DNA of 64,000 nt from Synaphobranchus kaupii (GCA_029718625.1 CM056377.1:109342266-109406265); one strand, 5' to 3'; positions 10,020 through 23,385 are shown, counted from the stretch's first letter. Program-made: numbers and translations. The notes: generated by a model from the sequence alone, not told the origin.

Positions 10020-13000
10020 AGCCTGCATTCACCAATTTGACAACAGATATCATCTAATTTCAATTGCAAACTGCAAAGTCGGAGACAGTACAAAAATATA
10101 ACTGGCCAAATACTTTTGGAGTTTACTGTACAGTATAGGCCTGCCTACGTGTAGCCTATATAAGACATGCTTATATGCATAGCTTATGTATCTCTTATGA
10201 ACTTAAAAAGCACTTGGACATGTCTTGGACACGTCTTTTATGTCTTTTTACTCAAGCAAAATTGGTAGGCAGGGAATAGGGTGTGACGAATACATCCGGG
10301 CACAGCCAAACAGACATGCCCCTCAGTAATTTTTGGTAATAAAAGGAAATTATTATTCTTATAGTGTGGATCGGCTATTAAAAATCACTGATATGCTATA
10401 ATAAAAAATAAAAAAATACATTACCGATGTTGTCAGGCAATACTAATCCCATCCGGACAGAGCTTATGGTGTATTAGTATCTCCCTGGGCTATACATGTC
10501 ACTCAGGGCATGGAAAATACTAATTCCAATTTACTGTGCACTGAAATGTGCTAGATGATTGTAAAATTTTCCTTGGAGTGATTATGAATGGGAACATTTT
10601 TGAAAAAACTACAGAGAAATATCATCCCAGGGCATGCAGCAGAAGATTGCATACTGTAGAGTCTGAAAAACGTGATGTTTTATTGAGGTACATAAGTGAA
10701 TGATTAGGCTACATAATTAGGTGTGTTTACCAGTGTGATATCAATGTTTTCATCTTAAACCATTATGAGGGGCAAATGTATATGCTTTATAATGGACACA
10801 TCTTTTTGAAATTAATTTTGGACCCATAGATATCTATCCCCCTATACTGACTAACAGATAGTAATTCCCACTTGAAAAGCAACCAAAACGGTTGATTTGT
10901 CGTTAAATATTTTGTTTTATGATTTACAGCAGTGCACAATTTAGAGATTTTGGACAGATTTGTAGACACTAAGGTACAACAGGGTTTACTGCCTACATTT
11001 TGCGTCATAGATCTTTAGTAGTTCTGCATGTCATTTTTCACTTAACTTTTTCCTAAATTAACTAATCTAAGTTAGTATTGTAAATGGTACAACTGTCTTG
11101 CCTCATTTAAGCCTTTTTCCAAGTTTCTGTGATGCTCATTTCTGGAGCTATAAAGCCTTAAATAGAACATCCCCTAAATAGGTGAGAATTGACCAAATTT
11201 GGAATCTGTGCGAAGGGGTTAAAATAAATTGAATACAGGCTTTAAATTCCTCTTAAAGCTATTAACACTTGACATCTTAACTTGGTATGTACATTTGAAT
11301 GGAATGGTACAGTTGTCATTGAACTCAGGTCTTGCTGGAGGCTCAGACATATTGTTGGATACTTTTTAATAGCTTCTATTTTTCAATGAAAGCATTTCAC
11401 TGGCCAACTTATTTGGTGCCAGTACGACAGAACCAGACTAATTGTACAGATACATATAGTAAACAGGCTCAATAAGTGTTGGTGAATCGCCTTCATCTCA
11501 CCAGGAAGATTTCCTAAATGTGAATTCATAAGACATTTATTAGGAGTAAATTGGTTTTAAATCACAGAATCAATAGTTTGTTTCTCAGACCTAAAAAAAG
11601 AGTATGACATGTCAGTATGACATGTCACATCAGCCAGATTTTTTCTGTGACAGATTTATGTTAGGCATCACCCAGTTTATTACTCCAGATAAGCTAAAAG
11701 TATATGAAATGACTGATTTTAGAGCACTGCATCACATGCAGATATTCAAGGTTTTAATTTGTTTGTCTTTCTCCAATAATTGATTGGTCTGGAACTGGAA
11801 AGTTAATGGGTTTTTTCGAGTCTATTTTGTTACATGACATGACTTCATTATACGCCTATATATAGATCTAATGAAATACAGAAATAATGAGTGACCCATC
11901 AACAATGGCGTCTCTTCAATCAATGATAGTGTATTCATTAATGAAAAGAAACTTAAAGCCATTGCTACTCATTTCGTATATTTTACTACATTACCTTTTG
12001 TTTTTTTCATTTTCAATTGACACTTGGATATTTCCACGTAATTTATTTAGAGTTTCCTGAAGTTGCCAAAGAAACGGAGCAGTAGAAAACTCCAGAAACA
12101 GCTTTCAATTGAATTGACCATTAAATATATTGTACACCACATGAATCACTGCATTTATATGCATAACATTACATACAAGACCCCTGCTTAACATGAGAAT
12201 GGACTCTATTATTGGGCTTACATCTGCATAGTGAATAGTGAGGTTGAACTTGTAAATCAACACAAGTTTACCAGTATTGCTGAGATGCACTCCGCAGGAT
12301 TAAACACTCTAAAGGCAGCATTTGCCCACAGCAGTAGCAGAAGTCAGAACTGTTGTCTTCTCCAAAAACACGTCTGACTGTCAAAACAAATGAAAGGGAT
12401 TATGCACTATACTAGTAATTCCTCAATGCTTCTTGATCTTACAGTATATTGAGGGCACAAGAAGTGAAGCCAGCCAAAATACAACTGATTCAGCAAAAGA
12501 GTTTGTGCTCTAAGGAACAGAGAGGCTGTTTAAAAAAACTTGCGGGATTCCAAACATCATGTTCTTATTATCCCACTCTTGGAAAAGCTATACAGTAAAC
12601 CACTCAGTGTTTATCAACTCTAAGAAAATGCATTTTACTCTAGATAGAGTACATTATATAATTCGTGGACCCCCAGAAATTATGTTGGATACTAAGACTA
12701 ATATTGTTCTCATTAAAATGTTTTCCTCCCTTGCTTGTGACAAAAAAAGCATTGAGACGAGCCACACCTGCAGTTGTTTCACACCATTGTTGTGAATCAC
12801 AGTGGTTGATGCTGTTAACAGCACTATGTCATTGGCACTAAGAGGAACGGGTACCAAAGAAAAAGGTGTAAGTCAGCCAATTAGAAGGAACTAAAAGGAA
12901 TTAGGAATTAAAAGGAATTAGGATGTCCTTTGTCTTTACCTATAAAAAATGTATTGAAAATACAGACAAAAACACAAAGCACGATTAAGACTTGTTGAGT

Positions 13001-15229
13001 ACATAGATTTTAGATTACGGACTTTGATAGAGAGAGTCTAATTTGATATGGCAAACTTGCTCAAAATCCACAAAATAGTACTTTGTTATTAAGAGGCCTG
13101 CTCTGGTTGACCTGATGTAGGGTCTGCCTTTCTCTCTCCCTCCTCACTCCACAGGCAGAAATGAAAAATTAAAAGTCACACTGATCACACTTATCTATGG
13201 ATACAAATCTTAAAGCTGTTATGGTGTCTTGTCTCCTGTTGAGGAGAAACACCAGAACACAAAGCTATTCATGGGGTCAGGGCCCAGCATGGCCAAAGAA
13301 TACTGCATGGCCACATGGTTTCCATTTTATTTTAAGTTTGAATGCCAATCTGTGACATTCAATTGAAATAACAATGTCTATGTGGGCAATGGTTGTTTAG
13401 GCATGCCAGTTTGCAATTTACATTTTTATAGGCAGTTTCAGTGTCTAACAGAGGTCAGTATGGTCCGACAGGCCTTGTCACATGGATGTAATATTTTGAA
13501 AGGTGGGAAGTGGAGAGGCTACTGGCTGGACTGGACAATTATGGCCCACACATATCATTTCTGTTGTTAAAAGCAGGACCTAAATTTCCATTTTTGAGTA
13601 GGTATTCAACAGGTGACCGGAATTACCTCCTAACATACTCATGTTTGGCCTTGTTAAAAAACATCTTTTGATAATAATGTCATGGTGCTTAGCCCTGCTT
13701 CCAACAATATAAGTTCAGTTGAATAAGTAAATTTGTCAGCTATTAGCCAGTCCTTGTCTATTCCCCCTTCCACGCCTTAACTCGAATCACCCAATCATGC
13801 CAAGCTTCCTCCCCTGACACAAATTGATACGCGAGTAGGCAGAGCCATCAAGGGGGAAAACGGTTTCATATGTAGAGTTTGAATACCCATCATTCAAGAA
13901 GAGGGGCAGAGATGGGGCGTTAACTTGCTTATGTGGAAGAAATGTTTTACCTTTTTTCTGTCACAGATAGGGGCGGACTCCAGACTTTTCACTTTGGGTG
14001 GCATCGAATGGCTCTTTTTTGCAAAAAAAATTGGTGGTAATTAGATTAAATATTTTTAGGATAAGATTATATATAGGATTTATGTGACTTATGAAATGGA
14101 GACAAGATCCTCGGCTTTACAACTCAAAAAATGTAATTTAGTGTTCATTTCCCCTTGAAGGTAGTTAATCCTGTTTTTAGATTAGACGTTGAATACTTGT
14201 TGTAACTTAATAAATCTCTTAATTTTAATCAACAGTTAGCGGTATTCTGAATCGCACATGTGAATGTTTTGAAATATTTTATTTACACTCATAGGCCACA
14301 TTTTCATGAAACACAACAAATAAACTTTGCCTGTTCATTTCACAATGTGTCTTTATGATATGGAATGATTTCATTTCAGCAGAAAAGATGTAACAGGGCT
14401 GGCCTTGTTTCACATGTGTAATTAAGAATACCACTAACTGCTGATCAATGTTACCTATGTTGGAGTTACTCAGTAATAACCTATTGTTACCAAATTAGTT
14501 ACAATTTAACAACACAGGTATAAGTGCAACTTAATGTAAATTGTTACGGAAATCTGTATCTGTACAGCAAATACAGAGCATATGATGCTGTGGTGGGAAC
14601 ATGCTAATAGCACACAGTCATGGTACCAAACTGAGCAATGCTAATTGGTAATTTAAAAGAGAGCGAATAACTAGGAATTCAGAATTATTCAAAGAAACAT
14701 GGATTCCTTAAAATGGCTATTAGTTTAAAACATAATATCATAGTTGGCAAAACTAAAACCATTGAGTGACCAGTTACACCTGGAGGAACAATTTTGCCAA
14801 ACGTATTCACATCCATCTAGCTTTAAAACTCTTACATTAATAATTTTCATAAAGCTGTGTATAATGATAATTGTCCTTAGACAATACCGATACTAATAAG
14901 CAGTCAAGCAAACTGTCTTATAATTTACAATTAACGGTCTGACAATATTGTTCAGAAGAGCTCCCATTACTTCAGCCGAACAACATTCAGAGGTGACTGA
15001 ACAATGACTATCATCATTGTGATCAAAATATCAACGACGGTTTGAAGTCAAATGCAAAAATAAGCAAGACTACCGATTATTATTGATTTCCCATAGATTG
15101 GGTGAGTTGAATTGTCTGAATGGACCGATTTTCATACACAAACTACAGAATTTAAACACAGATGACTGAAAATGGACGTTTTCATGCCTGTATATAGGTT
15201 TAGCTTTAGTGGAGTTTCGTTAATATTTT
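10020..15229. other. Long gene-free stretch
   Basis: About 5 kb of AT-rich DNA with only short ORFs. I see a near-tandem AAAAGGAATTAGGA motif around 12890-12922 and a palindrome pair at 11605-11627. No bounded transposon or RNA gene is evident. Diverged old repeats may be present but cannot be supported by eye. Confidence 0.35.
11605..11627. repeat. Direct pair of TGACATGTCA palindromes
   Basis: The perfect 10-bp palindrome TGACATGTCA occurs twice, at 11605-11614 and 11618-11627, separated by GTA. The spacing and core CATG loosely resemble paired p53 half-sites (RRRCWWGYYY), but each half has mismatches at both outer positions. It may equally be a 13-bp micro-duplication. Confidence 0.4.
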
Positions 15230-15560
15230 TGCGGTTTTGAGGTCCAAAATGTGTGCCTTAGGCAGCTTGAGGAATTATTCATGAAATGATGAATGACAGG
15301 TGGAAAGCTGTCCCCCACTGACAGGTCTCTGCGCCCAGTGGATGGCAGGCTGCCAAAGAGGGGCAGGTGATTGACAAAGTGCCCACAGAGAAAACTTAAT
15401 TTTTCATGTAAAAGTCAGAATTTTGAGGGAGAGGGCACTTATGATCAGGTTTTCAGCAAACTGTTGAAAAAAATCCTGTGTTCAACTGTGAACAGTCACC
15501 TTGACCTGTGCAGTGAGTGGCCAGAGCATTCACGCATTATGTTTTGATGGTACTAACACT
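15230..15560. promoter_or_regulatory. Candidate conserved non-coding block
   Basis: This stretch is more balanced in base composition than its surroundings and packs several homeodomain/TALE-like words: ATGAATGACAGGTGG, CACTGACAGGT and GGTGATTGACAAAG (the last resembling PBX/MEIS-type TGATTGACA sites). A CACCTTGACCT word (ERR/SF-1-like on the reverse strand) lies near 15498. No ORF or repeat boundary explains it. The call rests on motif density and composition only, so conservation is untested. Confidence 0.3.
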
Positions 15561-15787
15561 GCGCTACGGTTCAAATCAAGCATGCCAAACTTATTAGCTA
15601 CAGCACCCTCACAGGTTAGCAGTTCTTTGCAAATTCAAACATTTTGACGCTTAGTCTATTTCCACCTTAGTGATGCGGAAAATTTCCTCCTTTTCAAAAA
15701 CAGGATTGGATTGATTAAGTGCCCATTCCTGTGCAAAGCCATTCTGATTATTTCTTTGTATTTCCTCAGGAATAAACTCAATGTGTT

Positions 15788-16486
15788 ATGACTATGAATA
15801 ATCATGTTCAGCTCTTCATTTTATGCATCACACGATTTGTAGTTCAATTAAGGTTTGTGTGCTGCAATTATTTATCCCACAGTGCTTCAGAATTGCCTGC
15901 CTATTTACAAAATGACTGTTTAGTAAAATGTCAGATTAAAGGAAGCATAAATAGGAAAAAGATCATCCAAATCAAACCGCTGACTATCTCATTTTCCAAG
16001 GTCAATAAATTAGAAGTGCAACAAAAAGAAAAAAAAGGAATCGGCAATCAAATTATGCAGTTTGATGTCAGGCACAACAAACTCTCATTGGTGGGATTTT
16101 GCAAAATTGTGTTCCTGGGGATTATATTTGGTCGGGAGTATCTCTTTCAATGTTTTCAAAAGCTAACTTGCAGGGTTCAGTTCGGGCCTCTGGTTTCCAT
16201 TAGTTTTACTTTCATGTTAAGCAATTCTATATGCCTGGTGCTGGATGACACCGACACACACTTACAAAATATAAAACCATCCAAACAACATGTCACTTTG
16301 AGTCTGTGCGGGATATGCTTTCCCTTGGCGAGCCGGAGAAACATTATGCAAATGAAAGAGCCTGAACGTGGAGCCGAGCCGCAGTGTTTGTGTGTGTGGG
16401 TGTGCTTTTGTGTGCGCCACTCTGTGCCTTCCCGTTTCCCCTTTCCCTCTTTTACACATCATTTAAATCAATGCAGACACGTGTAG
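15788..16486 (+). other. Unexplained 232-codon open reading frame
   Basis: This is the longest open frame in the window outside the minisatellite and the N gap. It starts ATGACTATG and ends TAG. The translation has no recognised domain, no repeats, scattered Cys and His, and a hydrophobic start (FILCITRFVVQL) that could pass as a signal anchor but is not convincing. There is no known-family match by eye and no splice or promoter evidence. An octamer-like ATGCAAAT lies inside at about 16347. It may be chance, or reflect constraint on non-coding sequence in the 15.2-17.5 kb interval. Confidence 0.15.
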
Positions 16487-17289
16487 GAAAACGATTCCCG
16501 TATATCAGCGAGACTCTAAACCCATTCGTGGAGAAACAATACAGTTTAAGATGAGCTATTAGGACGGTTACGTGCTGCTTCTGCTCCATCCCGCTTCCTC
16601 AGGAATTGTGCGGAATTTTCCAAACCTGCAGATTTAATCTCAGAATCAGCCGCCGTGATATGTCAGCGGTGTTGATTCTCCCTGGCTCTTTTCATACCCT
16701 GGCGTTTAAGTATGCAGACACATGGTAAAGCAAGACACGCTACTGACAATGGGGGAAGGGTTGGCGAGTAGAAGAAAAGAAAATGCTGAATACTAAAAGT
16801 ACAACTGTATCCATACTTGGGGGGCAAGCAAGCATCGCATAGTTGGAGGACAGATGCTGGTGGTTGTTTAATTTCACGCAAGGATAGAATCCATGTAGAG
16901 TGTATCCATGGAAAATGATGGCCGTTTCTGGCACTACAGAGCCACGCTCTAGATTTTTGCTTAATATTTATAGCTTTATATATAGTGGCTAAAGTGACTT
17001 GACATTATACACATAATAATTTCAGTAACTTTCAAAGTTTGGCTGATGCATCTGGGGAAGTAATTAATAAGAAATGTATTGCCGTACAGGTAGTACTGAA
17101 GCTTGGTTGGCTTTTCCCATTACACACGATCCTATCCAGGCTCTTGCCTAAGTGTATTCCGTGGACCCAAAGTAGGCCCTGTCACCCCAGCGCTCATTAA
17201 TACTCCTTGTGTGTCTATCACAGTACGCCTCTCACTGCGACTGACATGTACTGCCACTCCGCTGCTTTCATATGCTTTGTTTTTCATCG
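16487..17289. other. Gene-free stretch with possible regulatory words
   Basis: Contains a mixed-composition segment around 16590-16690 with words such as TTTAATCTCAG and GGAATTTTCC-like sequence. No repeat boundary or coding exon is evident. It could belong to the same regulatory interval as 15230-15560, but that is conjecture. Confidence 0.25.
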
Positions 17290-17560
17290 TTATTGAATTT
17301 TAAAGCATTCAGCTGATGGATGTCTCTCATTGTTTTTTTTTTTCTCCTCCTTCCTTCTTTTCTTTCCATGCGCTTCAGGAGCAGTTGATTTGATTGATTT
17401 CTTTCCACATCAGTAGTTTCATTTCCAATTATTATACTTTTATTGTGTTCTGCCAACTTTCCCCGCCGCATGCTATTAAATGATATTTCCGTACTTGCAC
17501 TTTGTATAATTGTATTGCGTAATGTTAATTTATTGTCTGTCATTTAAATGTATTATTCTT
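17290..17560. promoter_or_regulatory. Candidate conserved non-coding block, AT-rich
   Basis: Contains CAGCTGATGGATGTC (E-box plus GGATG), GATTTGATTGATTTC, CCAATTATTATAC and TTAAATGATATTTCC words, dense in homeodomain-type cores (ATTA, TGATTGAT). A T-rich and CT-rich tract interrupts it near 17330-17370. Support is motif density only, so confidence is low. Confidence 0.2.
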
Positions 17561-20500
17561 TAAAGCAAAGCAGTTATCTCATGTATGTCATTTAATTTGG
17601 TATTTGTATGCAAACTGAATATATCAGTGTTTGGAGTACTACTGGCATTGGGTCATGAAAATAATTTGTATTTGCTCACTTACAGATCAAATCTTGATAC
17701 CTCTGATAATGGATGTACCATATCCTGCGTCACACCACATGAGTTGGCTTAGTTCCACAGTAGATATTCCATATATTGCCTTAGGGCAGAGCTGGGCCAA
17801 TGAACTCACTGATCGACTCCCCCAATGTCTCCTGTGCAATTCCCTCCCTACATAACATTCACACTCTATTAAGCAACCTTTCCCAAGGTGGGCTTCTACA
17901 TTTTATATGTTATTCCCACTTACCTTATTCTCAGCTCACATCTATATTTCTCTACCAGTTCTTCCTGTACAACCCAGATCTTCCACACCTTTGATCCCCT
18001 CTGCCTGACCAACAGGCTCTACAAGCACAGTTCAGAACATTTAAAAGTTTAATGTTCTTTTCTTGAAAGTATATTCCTTACCCGAGGAGATGGATTACCC
18101 ATCAGCACTGTCCAGTCAATTTACTTGAAAATCTGAGAATGTTGTTACGCCAAACTTCTGTAAAATGAAATGCACCCCCGCCATCCTCAAAAGAAACTAT
18201 TAAAATGTTCACAAGAAAAAGTTAATGATTTCTTGTTAAGCAAGACTTGAATCATTCCATTACTGCGTTTATGTTATTGCTGAGTCTACCCCCAACCATT
18301 TTGACGTCAGTTTAGACGTCCAATCGATGTCGGTCACGGAGGAAGACATGCCGTCAATTAATGGGGCAGAAATTAAAATAGCCTGTTTTTGAAGTCAGTA
18401 TTTTGAAACATGGGGCTGAATACAAAACACTGTTCTCTTATAAATAGAAAAATTGTCAACGTCGATCAGCCTTGTAGACGACACAGGTCAACAAATTGTT
18501 TGGGCGTATTATTTCGTTAAAGTTATACAAATGGCCATAAGACAACATTTGTAAAGGATTATGCTTTCCTTACTGAGAACAGGCCCTGTCAAATGAATAC
18601 AATGTCCTTAGGTAGTTAAGGTGGTCTTAAGTCAGTAATTGGCATACACGTGTGCGGGACTGCAAAAAGCCTTAAAATGAGGAAAGTCTTTTGGTATCTT
18701 TGAAAGTGAACCACTGTCACAAGCACGTAATTTTCCAATGATGCATCAAGGAGCTTGATCATGTTTGTCTCTTTAAACTTCTTCCAGCCTGTCATTGGAA
18801 TATGCAATAATATTATTATTGTAACTCCTCTAATTCAGAACTTTGTATTTTTAACACTGTAAAATGTATTTATACAGACAACTCTGATATTAAGGTTTTA
18901 AGAAATGACATTGCTAAACATACAATCTTTCAAAGGACTTACCTTAAAAATGTACAGTACATTTAGTTATTTAAAAAAAGTATTTTTATGAAGCTAAATT
19001 CCAGCTTTATATTGGCAGCCATAGGAAAAAACATTTTTATGTCTGTCTCTTCACTTAGCAGTTTTCTAATGTCAACATACGATGAGAATGCAGTGAAAGA
19101 ATTCCAAATTATGTCATTGAGGCACCGAAATGGAAAATCCACTAATATTGGCAATAAGTCTAAAACCACATTATCTCATTTTCCAGTCCTGATTTGTCAA
19201 ACAGGGGACAGTACATAGTGGCATATTGGAGTAATTCAGCGGAGAAAAGGTAAATGCCACTGTTGAATTTTTCCATACCGATTAGCTAACCTAGTAGAAA
19301 CACAATGCAACGTGGGACACAGGGTAAAGTGTATTGCAGCAGCAAGTAAAGGTGTGGAAGGCTATAACTGTGTGGACAATAATAGGTTTTATTGAGAAAT
19401 TTAAAAATGGAAAATGATTTATTACGCTGTAAGGGAAAATATCAAAATAAATCTTTGTTTAAAAATAAATATTCTAAGGATGAAGATGCAAGGCCATGTT
19501 TTAGGCTTCATAACTTCTCTTAATCTAAACATAAGGTTGCTGAGGAGATTTGATGGATCACTGGTGAAAGTCACTGTTTGAACATTTGGGGTAGGCTAAT
19601 TTTGGTATTAAATTTAAATATTGTCTAAATGTCTATTTGTTTAAATCTGAATACCTCTGAACTATATAAATCTGAACTGCATCACAAAAATTGCATTGTT
19701 GGTTAGTCAAAGATTAACGAATGCAAACACATTTGTTATTAAATGGGAGGTCATGTTAAGCAGATTGTGATAGTGATAGATGTACTGTTCATATGGAAGT
19801 GAATATGTCACAGCAATATAGTTTGCCACCCCTGGCTTCTTCCTTAATGTTACCTGTACTAACATTTATACGAATTAACTAATATACTTTACATTTTGTG
19901 TTAACTATGAACTAAGTATTTTATGAACTATAACAAAGTAAAATACAGTTAATGATGCTTTTAATAAATACATTTTACATTATTTACTGCAACACATACA
20001 ATGGCTATATTCTTCAATAATATTGGTGCTGACCCGAGTCTGTTACAAAAAACTATTCATATATTAAAAATGATTGGGTCACAGGGACCCATGTAGAAAT
20101 GTGTGCATATGCTGGCTAAAGTTTCATACTTCCACTAAAGAATGTCATTTACCATCATTTCTTACTTAATGGACATCAGGACATTGTTTTCAAAATAATG
20201 AAAATGTGTATATATATTTTTTAATAATAAGGATAATATATTTCCTCTTCTGTGCTGTTTCACTCTTTCTCTAAGCTATATGTCCCTAAGTACTCTAAGT
20301 TAAGTCTCTGGAATCCTGTATTTGTCCCTGTTTTTACTTGAGGTCAGGGGCTCCTTTAACACTTCTCTGTGAAATCATCTGAACACTAATTTTGGTCCTC
20401 ATTATCACTGTTCGCTATAACCTGTTCCTCCCTGACACTCCTCCCAAGAAATCTCTCACTAGTGCTTTTAATGTTGTTCAGTAATTACTGCTTTCATTAC

Positions 20501-21230
20501 CAGCTTTTTATTGCATAACCTATATGTCTTGTCTTGCTCAGGATATATGAATATGATTCATTTCTTGGCTTAGCTAATTAGCTAAATTAAGGTTGGTTTA
20601 TTCAATACATGTGAATAAACTTCAAATGGATTGAAACTTTCTTTTCAATCTACTTTCAATCCATTTGCGCCTGTGGCAAGCTTTTATTATTTTTTTATTA
20701 TCATTTTTTTATTTTTTTATTTTTTACAAAATTCATGCTCCCCAAGGTCACGGAACAAATAAACAGTACATCAAAGTACATCAAAGATGTTTTCCCCATC
20801 AAACCACCGAACAGTTAAACATGCACATATGTACAGTAAATGCTCTGACCCACTAAATCTTTCCATCTTGGAGGAGGGGGACCTCTGTTGATAGTGAGCC
20901 AATGAAGAGACAGCCTGGGTCAGTTGGTTTATGATAGCAGAGCAGGGATTTCTCAGATGGCCACAAATCCAACACAATCTTGTCGCCTTCTGTCAGTTAT
21001 GACTCATAATCAATTTTTCTGGGTCTCTGTGTGAATTTGAGCATTTCTTCCCACATTGGCTAACTTAGCATTGACCTGTGTTTGATGGGGAGAGCCAGCA
21101 GGCCACTACTGCCCAATATTTTCTGTTTTGCGGAAATTGCGGACAGAATCACAGAATCTGGGTTAAAAAACAGAATTAACGCATAAACATGGAGTGCCAC
21201 GGAATTGTGAGATTTTTGTGTAAATTATTT
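17561..21230. other. Gene-free stretch
   Basis: AT-rich DNA with short ORFs only. A T-rich microsatellite-like tract lies at about 20680-20730. No RNA gene or bounded transposon was found. Confidence 0.35.
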
Positions 21231-21289
21231 CACAAATAGCATTTGGTGCTGTTTGAGTATTGGGGTTACTATTTGTGTATGCCTCAGCG

Positions 21290-21680
21290 TGAATGGACGC
21301 ACCTGTGCATCATCAACCCACGATGCACAACGTGAGTTTGTAGGATTTTGTGACGCTATGTGCCGTGTCCAACTTCCCGAGAAAATTAAGAAGCTGCACC
21401 CCTTCCTCCTCAAGCATTGCCAGAGACCGATAAAAGCCTCAGACAGCTGTACCTACCCTGGGTCTTTGAGACCCAAATGCAGGGGGGCCTTCCTAAAATT
21501 CTTGGCCAGAAATTCTCCACTGTAGCTGATAAGAACACTGACAAGTGACAACCATGATTGCAGCATTCTCACCACTGTGATAGGCAAGTTTACAATGGCT
21601 ATTTTTCATTCAGTTTTAAATGATATTTACAGTGCTTAAGCCTTGTGTTGTCTGTTATCCACAGGGCCAACAATGACCCC
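21290..21680 (+). pseudogene. hAT-type / CGGBP1-like protein relic
   Basis: The plus-strand frame reads REFVGFCDAMCRVQLPEKIK followed by KLHPFLLKHCQ (about 21329-21423), then IKASDS and a later frame with STVADKNTDK (about 21514-21543). The order 'aromatic-CDAM-x-LP-KIKKLHPFLLKHC, then KAS, then a D-x-x-TDK box' matches what I know of CGGBP1-like proteins and the N-terminal half of related hAT transposases, which are abundant in fish. The usual first acidic residue of the TDK box is changed and the frame is broken. No terminal inverted repeats were found around it. Family identification is from memory and would need a protein search. Confidence 0.45.
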
Positions 21681-21689
21681 TTGGAATAA

Positions 21690-22230
21690 AGCTTCTTCAT
21701 TGAATTTTAAACCCTAAATCAATTTTTCATGTAGAAACAATACATTGGTGAATAACTGTGCTTTTCTACTTCACAGTCCAGACAGACTGTATTTCTTCAG
21801 TAAGACATTCATTTTTACTACAAAACAGATATCATAATTGTTTTTTTTTTGTGTGGTGCTCAATTTTGGTTGTAACTTCTGATTTCATAACTGCAGGGTT
21901 TAAATCATAAGCCAGTCTTGTAACCTTGATGGTGTACCATTTCTTTTTATAAAAATGTAAAAAATGGCAATGTTTAACACTGTTCAGCAGTGATGTATAC
22001 GAAAGAAAACTTGCGGACCTGGGTTTCGTGTGAATGGTGAGGACCCAGTACTTACCTGTGACAATAGTGTGGTGTGAATAGGTCAAACGCGGGTATATCC
22101 TGTGTCAACCCAGGGTTTTTGTGTGTAAAAGGGGTATTAAACTAATTTGTATGATTAGTCACTTGACTGTACTGTTGGAGTACCTATGGGGACCCCTGGA
22201 GGGTAACCATTGTCGCCACCTGCGCTTTAA
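21690..22230. other. Gene-free stretch
   Basis: Short ORFs only, with a T run at 21840-21850. Nothing assignable. Confidence 0.4.
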
Positions 22231-22406
22231 GGGCCTGATCTACTAAGATCGTTAGCATGCGCAAAACCTTTAAGCGCACACAAAACCAATAACACGAGCA
22301 ACGATTGGTCATGGTATTTGTTTTGCAGCAATCATTGGTTGCGTTATTAGTTTTGCGTGTGCTAAAAGGTTTTGCACATGCTAACGTTCTTATTAAATCA
22401 AGCCCC
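22231..22406. mobile_element. Foldback MITE with about 75-bp arms
   Basis: The left arm beginning GGGCCTGATCTACTAAG (22231) and running through GCATGCGCAAAACC is mirrored by a right arm ending TTATTAAATCAAGCCCC (22406), with pairing continuing to within about 15 bp of the centre. The whole copy is about 176 bp and could fold into one long hairpin. No clear target duplication is seen. The family is not named. Confidence 0.6.
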
Positions 22407-23344
22407 AACAGATTAAGTAAAATAAATGACGTTTGTATATTAAGAGTAAGGCAGGGGGAAGGACGGATTTATTGTGTGAAATATTTCCCTGATTTTCTAT
22501 TTGAGCTAAGGGAAATGGGACAGGGCTCTCTCTGTGATAAGTCTTCACTCTGTGAGCTGGGTTGAGTTGGTGGTGAGGAAAGGATAGATTCCCTGGATGA
22601 TGTACAGGAAGAATCTGCATGCCTGACACCTGATACTGCCGTGATGTTCTCGGAGAGGAATACTATCTTTTAATCTCTAATAACAAAGATTAATAAATAG
22701 AAATTTGTAAAATAAAAAATGCATTTTCCAAAAGAATCCGAAATGGCCTATACCACCATGAATCTCCAACTGGTTTGGAACTGTAGTATAATCAAGGCAA
22801 AGAGGTATTTGTTTTTATTGATGCCTGTAGCCACAAATAATTGTCTTTGCATTGAGAATTGATATTCAATGCCTTTTTAATGCACTTTTTGTGTCTGGTT
22901 GAGTGTGGCAGTCTATTATGACATCCACATTATGCACTGTATGTTGTTATAACAGATACTTTGCTTTCTCCTCAATTGTATTTGCATTACCCAGATGTGT
23001 TTCAGTGGCACAGTCTGCTCAAGTTCTAGACATTACATAATACTTTTTCTGTGTTTGAATATCACCAGTGGATAAGTACAGCTTATAACTTGAAATATAC
23101 TGTTTATTATAGCTAATATGTTACTCAGGAATCCCTGAAGACATGCAGGAGTGTAATTATTGTTTTCTCTCTCAATATTGTTGTTAAAAACTCCCCCGCC
23201 CAGCACAATCTGACCTCATACCCCTCAGAAAAGCAAATCTGCTTTTTTTCTTTTTAATGTGTTTATGTGTAAAATCTTTAAATGCATATGGTGGGGTAGT
23301 TTATGTAATTCAATAAGGCCATAATTCTGTGTCCCCATAGCCAA
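22407..23344. other. Gene-free stretch
   Basis: AT-rich, short ORFs only. No features beyond the approach to the LTR-like start at 23345. Confidence 0.4.
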
Positions 23345-23385
23345 TGTCAGGGTCCGGGCCTGCAACAGCAGACAGTAAGGAACCC

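Noticed and set aside
15540..15600. B-box-like GGTTCAAATC suggesting a tRNA or tRNA-derived SINE
   Set aside because: No matching A box or foldable acceptor and anticodon stems were found upstream at the right spacing.
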